20,970 bases of DNA from Bacillota bacterium (GTDB taxonomy: Bacteria; Bacillota; Clostridia; Christensenellales; Aristaeellaceae). Below, piece by piece: positions 1 through 6,599 of the stretch. The translations under genes were made by a program, and so were the position numbers. Numbering within the stretch: position 1 is the stretch's first letter; each line of letters opens with the position of its first letter. The stretch spans positions 1-20,970 of the forward strand of contig JAEWNM010000278.1 of NCBI GenBank assembly GCA_023392755.1. Direction: 5' to 3'. The notes under the pieces were generated by a model. It was not told the origin of the DNA. It did not search any database and saw only the letters and a list, made by a program, of their open reading frames with translations.

Positions 1-30
1 TTTGCTGGAGAACAGCTTATTTGTTGTATG

Positions 31-67
31 CGGAATTCCGGATTTGGTCCTAGCAGGCATATGCCTG
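31..67. promoter_or_regulatory. Two perfect palindromes upstream of the ABC operon (candidate operator or leader hairpins)
   Basis: CGGAATTCCG (31-40) and CAGGCATATGCCTG (54-67) are both perfect palindromes. The second ends 30 bases before the binding-protein start codon. A 14-base perfect palindrome in this position suits a dimeric repressor site, or a small stem in the mRNA leader. No regulator in the window can be tied to it, and the promoter itself is probably upstream of the window. Function is inferred from position only. Confidence 0.35.
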
Positions 68-97
68 TAAAATAGGAAAAACGTAAGGAGGCATAAC

Positions 98-1858
98 ATG
101 AAGAAACTGGCCAAACTGTTCACCCTGACGCTGGCGCTGCTGATGATTCTCTCATCGGTTGCGTACGCGGGAGGAACCCTCGAAGTTCCCCGCAAGGAAA
201 CCTTGTACATCAACGGCCTTGCCTGGGGCGCTCCCGAAAACTTTAACCCTGTAACCGGCAATCCCTCCTTCCCCAACAACGGGCAGCGTGTCGTCATGTT
301 TGAGTTCCTGTACATGTACAACCATCTCACCGGCGAAGGCGAGCCCCTGCTGGCCGACGGCGCCATTGAATGGGTGGACAAACTCAACTTCACGGTTAAA
401 GTGAAGGATGCCGCCAAATGGAACGACGGAACGCCGCTCACAGCGGAAGACGTTGCCTACACCTACAACTTTGCCAACAAATATCCTGTGAACTGGTCCA
501 ACAACTGGACCTACCTGGAGAAGGTGGAGGCCATTGAAGGCAACAAGGTTCAGTTCACCTTGAAGGCCGAGCCCTATGACCGCATTCAGGTGCCCGCTTC
601 CCTGGCCACCGTGTACATTCTGCCCAAGCATGTGTGGGAAGCCCGCGAAAAGGAAAGCGGCGAGGATATCGCCAAGCTTCGCGCCTACACCGACCTGGAC
701 GGCGTGGTAGCCTCCGGCCCCTACAAGCCCTTCTATTATGACAACACCAACATCATTGTAGCCCGCGATGACAGCTACTGGGGCCAGGATGCCTCCATGT
801 TCGGCAAGCTGCCCGCGCCCAAATACATTGCCCATCAGATTTTCAAGGACAATGCCGCCGGCAACCTTGCCATGCAGGAAGGCATGCTGGATATGTCCCA
901 GCAGTTCATTGCCAACGTGTGGGAAATGTGGGAGAAGGACCCCCTCATCTCCACGTATCTGCCGGAGAACCCCTACTACTTGGCCGGCTCCATGCCCTCC
1001 CTTGTGTTCAACGTAACCAAGCCGGGCCTGGATAACCCCGTTATCCGCCGCGCCATCGCGCTGGCCACCGACTTTGAGGCCATTGCGGAAGACGCCATGT
1101 GCGGCATGTCCGATACCCTGGTGCCGTCCATCATGCTCAAGAAGTATCACGAGAAGTACCTCAATCCCTCCGAAAAGATTGACGAACTTCGCTGGGATCC
1201 CACCGACATCGACGAGAACCGCGAAGCGGCCAAGGCGCTGCTGGAAGAAGCCGGCTTCAAAGATGCGGACGGCGACGGCCTGCGCGAGATGCCCGACGGC
1301 TCCAAGATCGAGTGGAAGGTCGAGTGCCCCTACGGATGGTCCGACTGGAACGCCTCTTTGGAGATCGTTGCCCAGGCCGGCCAGGCCATCGGCCTCAACC
1401 TGATCACCTACTTCCCCGAATCCACCGTGTATGACAATGACCGGTTCTACGGGACCTTCGACATGATCATGCAGTCCCCCCATGGCGACCCGAACCCCGG
1501 TGCTCCCTGGACCGGCATCCGCAACGTGCTCTATTCCAAAGACCGGCCCGGTATTGGTGAATTTGCCGGCTGGAACCAGGGCCGCTACTCCAATCCCCGC
1601 ATTGATGAGCTACTTGACCTGATCGCAGGCGAGAGCGACGAAGCCAAGATCAAGACGTATTATACCGAGATTGAAGAACTCTATCTTGCCGACCTGCCCA
1701 GCGTACCCCTCATGTATCGCCCGTGGCTCTTCCATACCACATCAGAGCATGTGTGGACCGGCTTCCCGAAGCTTGACGACGGCAGCAATATCCCGCCCCA
1801 GGTCTGCGTTGCCGGCGCCGGTATCCGCGCTCTGTACAACCTGGTGAACGTCGAATAG
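98..1858 (+). CDS. ABC transporter substrate-binding protein, family 5 (oligopeptide/oligosaccharide type)
   Basis: Extracellular solute-binding protein for the Opp/Dpp-class importer encoded directly downstream; it should capture a peptide or, as in some family-5 proteins of sugar-using anaerobes, an oligosaccharide. The 586-residue length is normal. Residues 1-24 form a Sec signal peptide (Lys-rich start, hydrophobic core, AYA/G cleavage). Family-5 features are visible: the NFNP segment near the mature N-terminus, WNDGTPLTAEDVAYT, and a C-terminal LPSVPLMYRPW stretch. The start is an ATG six bases after AAGGAGG. Oddly for a presumed monoderm, there is no lipobox cysteine at the cleavage site and no C-terminal anchor, so the mature protein looks soluble. 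Substrate cannot be read from sequence. Family call is secure; ligand is unknown. Confidence 0.95.
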   Translation: MKKLAKLFTLTLALLMILSSVAYAGGTLEVPRKETLYINGLAWGAPENFNPVTGNPSFPNNGQRVVMFEFLYMYNHLTGEGEPLLADGAIEWVDKLNFTVKVKDAAKWNDGTPLTAEDVAYTYNFANKYPVNWSNNWTYLEKVEAIEGNKVQFTLKAEPYDRIQVPASLATVYILPKHVWEAREKESGEDIAKLRAYTDLDGVVASGPYKPFYYDNTNIIVARDDSYWGQDASMFGKLPAPKYIAHQIFKDNAAGNLAMQEGMLDMSQQFIANVWEMWEKDPLISTYLPENPYYLAGSMPSLVFNVTKPGLDNPVIRRAIALATDFEAIAEDAMCGMSDTLVPSIMLKKYHEKYLNPSEKIDELRWDPTDIDENREAAKALLEEAGFKDADGDGLREMPDGSKIEWKVECPYGWSDWNASLEIVAQAGQAIGLNLITYFPESTVYDNDRFYGTFDMIMQSPHGDPNPGAPWTGIRNVLYSKDRPGIGEFAGWNQGRYSNPRIDELLDLIAGESDEAKIKTYYTEIEELYLADLPSVPLMYRPWLFHTTSEHVWTGFPKLDDGSNIPPQVCVAGAGIRALYNLVNVE

Positions 1859-1896
1859 CCGTATCCCCTGTGTACAAAAGCAAAGCATAAGGCATC

Positions 1897-1927
1897 GGGC
1901 GTCGGGAGGTTTGCCCTTCCGGCGCCC
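1897..1927 (+). other. Strong intra-operon stem-loop after the binding-protein gene
   Basis: The 13-base arm GGGCGTCGGGAGG (1897-1909) pairs along its full length with CCTTCCGGCGCCC (1915-1927), counting two G-U pairs, around a five-base loop. No T-tract follows, so it is not a classical terminator. Placed between the binding-protein and permease genes, it could protect the upstream mRNA end from 3' exonucleases, as repeats between malE and malF do. That role is inferred. Confidence 0.65.
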
Positions 1928-1938
1928 AATTCCAATAT

Positions 1939-1980
1939 CAACGGCATAGAAAGTTCCGGTGCGAAGGCCCGTTGTTTTTT
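1939..1980 (+). terminator. Weak attenuator-like hairpin with T6 before the first permease gene
   Basis: CAACGG (1939-1944) can pair with CCGTTG (1969-1974), directly followed by six T (1975-1980). The loop is 24 bases with only a minor inner stem, so termination would be partial at best. Together with the preceding stem-loop it suggests that more binding protein than permease is made. Confidence 0.35.
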
Positions 1981-2028
1981 ATACGTGCGAATCTTTGTAA
2001 TATATGGCAGATTGGGGTGAGGGGCACT

Positions 2029-3027
2029 TTGAAGAAGTTTTTGATGAAAAAATTCTTCTGGTATCTGCTGACGCTGGTTGTCGCGCTGATGATGAATTTC
2101 TTCCTGCCGCGGCTGATACCCGGCAATCCTGTACAGTCCATTGTCGGGCAGGTAACCCAAGGCATGACGGATACCGATCGGATGCGCGATATCTATGAAT
2201 CCTATATGCGTGACTTTGGCTTGGATAAGCCGCTTGTAGAGCAATTTTTCATTTACATAGGCAAGCTGTTTCAAGGCGACCTTGGGAAATCCATACGCAA
2301 CCTAAACAGGCCGGTAGCGGACATACTGGCTTCGGCCATCCCCTACACGGTGGGCCTACAGCTGCCGGCCATTATCGTGGGGTGGATTTTGGGCAACCTG
2401 CTGGGTGCGCTGGCTGCGTACAAGCGGGGCGTGTTTGACAAGACTACTTTTCCGGTTTCCCTGTTTTTAAGCTCCATCCCCATGTTTATATTCTCACTGA
2501 TGCTGCTCTATCTGTTTGCTGTCAACTTAAAATGGTTCCCCATTAACGGGGCTTACGGACAAGGGATGATTCCAAGCTTTAGCTGGAGATTTTTTGCTTC
2601 GCTGATTGAGCACTGGACGCTTCCGTGGCTAAGCCTGGTGCTGGTCATGATCGGCGGGCAGGCCATCGGCATGCGCTCCATGTCGCTGTACGAGCTTAAC
2701 GCGGACTATGTGCTGTACGCGAAGCTTTTGGGCATCCGTGACAAGAAGGTCACGGGCTATGTATTCCGCAATGCAGTGCTTCCGCAGGTGACAGGCCTTG
2801 CGCTTTCACTGGGAACCATGGTCACGGGTGCGTTGATCACCGAGCTGGTGTTCAGCTATCCGGGGATAGGAACGTGGATGTTTACCGCCATCCGGACAGT
2901 CGACTATCCGCTGATCTCGGGCTGTACCTTGTTGGTGACGCTGACGGTTCTTGTCGCCAATTTCATCATCGAGATCATCTATGGCTTCCTTGATCCGCGC
3001 GTCAGGGCCGCGCAAGTGGAGGATTGA
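2029..3027 (+). CDS. ABC transporter permease, DppB/OppB type
   Basis: First membrane subunit of the importer; it forms the translocation channel with the next gene product. It has an N-terminal membrane helix followed by PRLIPGNP, a loop with GLDKPLVEQF, then five further hydrophobic segments. The cytoplasmic EAA loop, which docks the ATPases, is visible as ADYVLYAKLLGIRDKKV. The start is taken as TTG at 2029, preceded by GGGGTGAGGGG at 2014-2024; an in-frame GTG/ATG-type start further upstream (1972) lies inside the T6 hairpin region, and ATG at 2044 has a poorer ribosome site. This gives 332 residues, usual for the family. It is separated from the next gene by three bases and is clearly co-transcribed. 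Confidence 0.92.
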   Translation: MKKFLMKKFFWYLLTLVVALMMNFFLPRLIPGNPVQSIVGQVTQGMTDTDRMRDIYESYMRDFGLDKPLVEQFFIYIGKLFQGDLGKSIRNLNRPVADILASAIPYTVGLQLPAIIVGWILGNLLGALAAYKRGVFDKTTFPVSLFLSSIPMFIFSLMLLYLFAVNLKWFPINGAYGQGMIPSFSWRFFASLIEHWTLPWLSLVLVMIGGQAIGMRSMSLYELNADYVLYAKLLGIRDKKVTGYVFRNAVLPQVTGLALSLGTMVTGALITELVFSYPGIGTWMFTAIRTVDYPLISGCTLLVTLTVLVANFIIEIIYGFLDPRVRAAQVED

Positions 3028-3030
3028 TAT

Positions 3031-4077
3031 ATGAAGCACATATTTCGGATACTGCTTAAATCCGGGCGCTTTCTCTTTGGCTTCGCGGTGGTACTGTTTG
3101 TGCTGGCATTCGCCATTTTTTATCCAATGATAAACACCAACGATCCAAAGGAAAACCGGTTCAACAACCCCAATTATGTGACCATGGCGCCTGTGCGTGA
3201 AGCGCTGGAGGCGGGGGATTTGGCTCTGGCCGAGGCGGAAGCCGTAAAGCTGTCCGGCACCGGCGATGAGGAGCTTTCAAAGACTGTTGGGGCAACGCTT
3301 GACAAGATAGCGGAAGGCGATGAAAAAGCGGCGCTAAAGGCGGCCAAGGAAATCAAAAAGACAATCAAGCGGGAAAAGGACCAGCCGCCAACCCGGGAAT
3401 TTCCGCTGGGTACCGACAACTTTGCCACGGACATGCTGCTCAAGCTGGCGTATGGCGCACGCACATCGCTGTTTGTCGGGCTGGAGGCCGGGATCATCGC
3501 TACATTGATCGGCCTGATCATCGGCCTGTGTGCCGGGTTCATCGGCGGAACGACGGATAACACATTGACCACCGTTACCAATATGTTCATTGTCATCCCC
3601 TCCTTCGTCATCCTGATCCTTTTGTCGGTGGCGCTGGGCTCCACGCCCACCTGGATGACGGGTATCATCATAGGCGTAACAAGCTGGCCATGGACAGCAA
3701 GGGCTGTACGCGCACAGACCACGTCGCTTAGAAACCGCGATCATGTAAACATGGCAAGGATCACGGGCTATTCCACCGCACGCATCATCGTAACCGAAAT
3801 TCTGCCCTATATTGCCAGCTATGTCGTAATGGCTTTCATACTGCAGATGGCGTCGGGAATTATGTCCGAAGCCACGCTGTCGCTCCTGGGCCTTGGCGAT
3901 CCCAGCAGCATTTCCCTGGGCAAGCTGCTCAACTGGGCAATGCAGTTTGAGGCGGTGCGCTCCGCACGCTGGTGGCAGTTTGTGCCGGTGGCGGTCACCA
4001 TCGCGCTGGTCACCTTCTCCCTGTATATGATGAACAGCGGGATGGATGAGGTGTTCAATCCCAAGATTAGGAGTTGA
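3031..4077 (+). CDS. ABC transporter permease, DppC/OppC type, with a charged extracytoplasmic insertion
   Basis: Second channel subunit, 348 residues. After the first membrane helix (about 10-32) comes an unusually long, Ala/Glu/Lys-rich helical segment (about 52-118), before the conserved LGTDNFATDML block (from residue 126), which corresponds to the usual LGTDxxGRD motif with GRD changed to ATD. Five more hydrophobic segments follow, with the EAA loop around RDHVNMARITGYSTARI. The typical distance between helix 1 and LGTD is only about 25-40 residues, so roughly 60 residues are extra and should lie outside the cell. ATG follows AGTGGAGGA at good spacing. The next gene starts four bases after the stop. 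Confidence 0.92.
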   Translation: MKHIFRILLKSGRFLFGFAVVLFVLAFAIFYPMINTNDPKENRFNNPNYVTMAPVREALEAGDLALAEAEAVKLSGTGDEELSKTVGATLDKIAEGDEKAALKAAKEIKKTIKREKDQPPTREFPLGTDNFATDMLLKLAYGARTSLFVGLEAGIIATLIGLIIGLCAGFIGGTTDNTLTTVTNMFIVIPSFVILILLSVALGSTPTWMTGIIIGVTSWPWTARAVRAQTTSLRNRDHVNMARITGYSTARIIVTEILPYIASYVVMAFILQMASGIMSEATLSLLGLGDPSSISLGKLLNWAMQFEAVRSARWWQFVPVAVTIALVTFSLYMMNSGMDEVFNPKIRS

Positions 4078-4081
4078 TTCC

Positions 4082-5116
4082 ATGGCTGAACAGATTTTGA
4101 ATGTGCGGGACCTGCGTACGTTTTACAAAACGCGCCTGAAGGAAAATGTGTATGCCGTGGACGGCGTCAGCCTGGAATTGAAGGAAGGGCGAGTGCTGGG
4201 CATAGCCGGCGAATCCGGCTGCGGCAAGTCTACCTTGGCTTTAAGCTTGATGGGGTATTACTTTCCGCCCTTGCACTTTGGCGGCGGCAGCATTGAGTTA
4301 AGCGGCACCGATATTATGAAACTGCCTTATGAGGAGCTGCGCCGACGCTATCTGGGCACGGAGATCGCATACATTCCTCAGGCGGCCATGAATGCGCTGA
4401 ACCCCACCCGCAAGATTTCCAAGTTTGTGGTGGATGTATTGAAGGAGCACCGCCCCGACATGAGCCATGAACAAATGCTGAATCTTGCAAAGAACAAGTT
4501 CACCTTTTTGAACCTGCCGGAGCGGGTGCTCAACGCCTATCCCAACGAGCTTTCAGGGGGCATGAAGCAGCGCACGGTCATTGCCATTTCCACGCTGTTA
4601 AATCCAAAGGTGCTCATAGCCGACGAACCGTCTTCCGCGCTGGATGTATCCAGCCAGAAGGTTGTTATTTCCATGCTCAAAAAAATGCTCAAGGACGGTT
4701 TTGTCAAGTCAATGATATTCATCACCCATGAGCTGCCGCTTTTGCGCCATGTGGCCGATGATATCGTGGTAATGTACGCCGGGGAGCTGGTGGAAAAAGG
4801 CACAGGTGAAGAAGTGATCTTTGATCCCGTTCATCCCTATTCCCATGCTTTGATGGGCTCCATTATCGTGCCGGAGGAAGGGATGCGGACGCATAAGCTT
4901 TCCGCCATTCCCGGCGCGCCGCCCAACCTGAAAAAAGTGCCGCCGGGATGCCGCTTTGCCGAGCGGTGCATATACGCTGACGATACATGCAGGCAAAACC
5001 GAATCGGTGTCAGCAAATTTGGGAATGGCCGTTATCACCGTTGCCGTTTTACGGAGGCGGAGCTGAGAACCATGCACGCCAAGCAAAGCGGAAAGGGGGA
5101 AACGCGCCGTGGCTGA
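4082..5116 (+). CDS. ABC transporter ATP-binding protein, DppD/OppD type
   Basis: First of two ATPases that power the importer on the cytoplasmic face. 344 residues. Walker A is GESGCGKST (43-51), the ABC signature is LSGGMKQR (157-164), Walker B ends in ADE (D181, E182), and the switch His lies in FITHELPLL. The C-terminal oligopeptide-transporter tail has four cysteines, C290, C296, C303 and C321, in the pattern C-x5-C-x6-C-x17-C. This is the usual DppD/OppD arrangement; an OppD of this class from Mycobacterium has been reported to bind an iron-sulfur cluster here, which is recalled knowledge and not shown by this sequence. ATG at 4082 was chosen over an in-frame upstream start because it follows TAGGAGT. 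It overlaps the next gene by eight bases. Confidence 0.95.
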   Translation: MAEQILNVRDLRTFYKTRLKENVYAVDGVSLELKEGRVLGIAGESGCGKSTLALSLMGYYFPPLHFGGGSIELSGTDIMKLPYEELRRRYLGTEIAYIPQAAMNALNPTRKISKFVVDVLKEHRPDMSHEQMLNLAKNKFTFLNLPERVLNAYPNELSGGMKQRTVIAISTLLNPKVLIADEPSSALDVSSQKVVISMLKKMLKDGFVKSMIFITHELPLLRHVADDIVVMYAGELVEKGTGEEVIFDPVHPYSHALMGSIIVPEEGMRTHKLSAIPGAPPNLKKVPPGCRFAERCIYADDTCRQNRIGVSKFGNGRYHRCRFTEAELRTMHAKQSGKGETRRG

Positions 5117-5933
5117 AACCAAACAGCGGTATGGCGATTTGCTGCTGGAAACCCGAGGTGTGAATAAGGTTTTTGGAACAGGCAAAAAAAAGGTCCACGC
5201 GGTGAAGGATGTGGATTTCATGCTTCATCAGGGTGAGATTTTATCCATTGTGGGGGAATCGGGAAGCGGAAAGACAACGCTGGCCAAGATTCTGCTGGGG
5301 CTTTTGTCCGAAACAAGCGGACAGGTGCTGTATAAGGATGCCCCCAGGGATTTGCGTACCTACACAAAGCGCCGGGCCTACTGGCAAAACATACAGGCGG
5401 TGTTTCAGGATCCGTTTTCCACCTTTAACCAATTTTTTCGGGTGGAAAAGATACTGGACGACTGTCTGGCATTGCAAGGGCTTGGGAAGCTGCATCAGAA
5501 TGAAAAGCGGGACAAAATGCGGGAAGCGTGCAGCTTTGTCAACCTGAAGTTTGAGGAGCTGTTCAACAAATATCCCTTTGAACTGTCCGGCGGGCAGATG
5601 CAGCGGCTGATGATTGCCAGGATTTTTATGATGCATCCCAGGGTGCTCATAGCCGACGAACCCACCTCCATGATTGACGCTTGTTCCCGTTCCACCATCT
5701 TGGATATGCTTATGAAGCTGCGGGACGAGGAGGGCATGACCATACTCTTCATTACCCACGACCTGGGCCTTGCCTATTATGTAAGCGATACGCTGTACAT
5801 TATGGAGCATGGACAGATGGTGGAGCATGGGAGCGCGGAGGATGTCATACTGGCGGCCAAGCATGAATATACGCGCCGCCTGGTGCAGGATGTGCCCAAG
5901 CTGAATGAGGCGTGGGAACTGGATTTGGGGTAA
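5109..5933 (+). CDS. ABC transporter ATP-binding protein, DppF/OppF type (short form)
   Basis: Second ATPase of the importer, pairing with the preceding one. Walker A GESGSGKTT (49-57), signature LSGGQMQR (159-166), Walker B with D183-E184, and FITHDLGLA carrying the switch His. It is 274 residues because it stops soon after the nucleotide-binding domain; the Cys-containing C-terminal tail usual in DppF/OppF is absent. The D-loop reads SMID in place of SALD. The start is GTG at 5109, eight bases inside the upstream gene and preceded by GGGGGA, which suggests translational coupling. It is the last gene of the cassette and a terminator follows. Confidence 0.93.
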   Translation: MAETKQRYGDLLLETRGVNKVFGTGKKKVHAVKDVDFMLHQGEILSIVGESGSGKTTLAKILLGLLSETSGQVLYKDAPRDLRTYTKRRAYWQNIQAVFQDPFSTFNQFFRVEKILDDCLALQGLGKLHQNEKRDKMREACSFVNLKFEELFNKYPFELSGGQMQRLMIARIFMMHPRVLIADEPTSMIDACSRSTILDMLMKLRDEEGMTILFITHDLGLAYYVSDTLYIMEHGQMVEHGSAEDVILAAKHEYTRRLVQDVPKLNEAWELDLG

Positions 5934-5950
5934 ATGCGCCCGACGAAAGG

Positions 5951-5993
5951 GGCTGCACTGCCGGAGAAATTTGCCGGCACGGCAGCCTCTTTT
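5951..5993 (+). terminator. Rho-independent terminator of the ABC operon
   Basis: The 14-base arm GGCTGCACTGCCGG (5951-5964) pairs with CCGGCACGGCAGCC (5974-5987), with two mismatches, and TCTTTT follows. It lies 18 bases after the last ATPase gene and just before the 3' end of the convergent DUF3795 gene. It may also slow transcription coming from the other side, where CCTTTC follows the stem. Confidence 0.75.
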
Positions 5994-6022
5994 GCATTGG
6001 CGATTGTCCCATGAATATGCCG

Positions 6023-6577
6023 TTACCTGCGCAGCTTCAAAACAAGCTTCTTCTGTGCGGCTATTTCGTCGAGTATGTTGTGGAGCACCTTTGCCTTTGC
6101 TTTTGCGTCCAAACCGGCGGACTCCTCCCTGGCTCTTGAAAGCGCCGTGGAAAGCGCCTGGGTATCCAATACGGTAACTGCTATGCAATAATAGCTTTTG
6201 GAGCGCCCGTCGCCAAATTCATGCAGCATTTCGCTCAGCAATACCGCCTTTTCCTGCTGCGTTTTCTCAAAAGCGTCGATACCGTTTGTTTGGATGAAAG
6301 CAATATCCGTCTCCAGGGTTTGATAGCATTTGAAGCTGTCTTTGTGCTTGCCGCTCTCCCGGTGCGCAAGCCATTTGGGGCAGGTTCCGCTTTCCTTGCA
6401 GTCCCAGCAAAATTCCAGCTCTTTTTTTTTGACGGCGCAGGTGATAAAGGGGCAGCCCAGCGCCATCCTGTCAGGGCTCTTGCAGCCCTGGCACCGGCTG
6501 GCCGCTTCCGTATTGAAGCTGGGGCATAACCTGCATGAAAGCCCGCATATACCAACTTGCGTATAAGATATCTTCAT
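6023..6577 (-). CDS. DUF3795-type cysteine-rich protein
   Basis: Function unknown. The 184-residue protein has ten cysteines in its first 66 residues (C11, C15, C18, C29, C32, C42, C47, C57, C60, C66), starting with ICGLSCRLCPSF and RCQGC, the hallmark of the DUF3795 family, which is probably metal-binding. The C-terminal half is helical, Ala/Lys/Glu-rich and cysteine-poor. ATG at 6577 is chosen because the family begins just before the ICGL motif; its ribosome site (AGCGGGG) is mediocre. An extended reading frame upstream would enter the GGDEF/EAL gene, whose stop lies only 22 bases before this start, so the two are probably co-transcribed. Nothing in the sequence ties it to c-di-GMP. Confidence 0.8.
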   Translation of the reverse strand: MKISYTQVGICGLSCRLCPSFNTEAASRCQGCKSPDRMALGCPFITCAVKKKELEFCWDCKESGTCPKWLAHRESGKHKDSFKCYQTLETDIAFIQTNGIDAFEKTQQEKAVLLSEMLHEFGDGRSKSYYCIAVTVLDTQALSTALSRAREESAGLDAKAKAKVLHNILDEIAAQKKLVLKLRR

Positions 6578-6599
6578 ATCGGCCCCGCTCACTTGACCA

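Noticed and set aside
152..1483. 443-codon open frame on the minus strand inside the binding-protein gene
   Set aside because: It mirrors a gene with a clear signal peptide and family motifs. Its translation is Gly/His/Val-rich without recognisable domains, as expected for an antisense shadow in GC-rich coding DNA.
1972..2028. Upstream extension of the first permease
   Set aside because: It would begin in the T-tract hairpin region without a ribosome site; TTG 2029 has one at proper spacing and starts a normal family N-terminus.
3334..4083. 249-codon minus-strand frame opposite the second permease
   Set aside because: Composition is skewed to Asp/His/Gln/Gly, it has no ribosome site of note, and the plus strand carries the EAA loop and membrane helices.
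5109..5933. The second ATPase as a truncated pseudogene because it lacks the C-terminal Cys tail
   Set aside because: All nucleotide-binding motifs are intact and a terminator follows at once; short forms of this subunit are plausible and functional.
6023..6577. DUF3795 protein as a radical-SAM or ferredoxin-type enzyme
   Set aside because: The Cys pattern is not CxxxCxxC of radical SAM next to a suitable barrel, nor CxxCxxCxxxCP of ferredoxins; the protein is too short and helical after residue 66.
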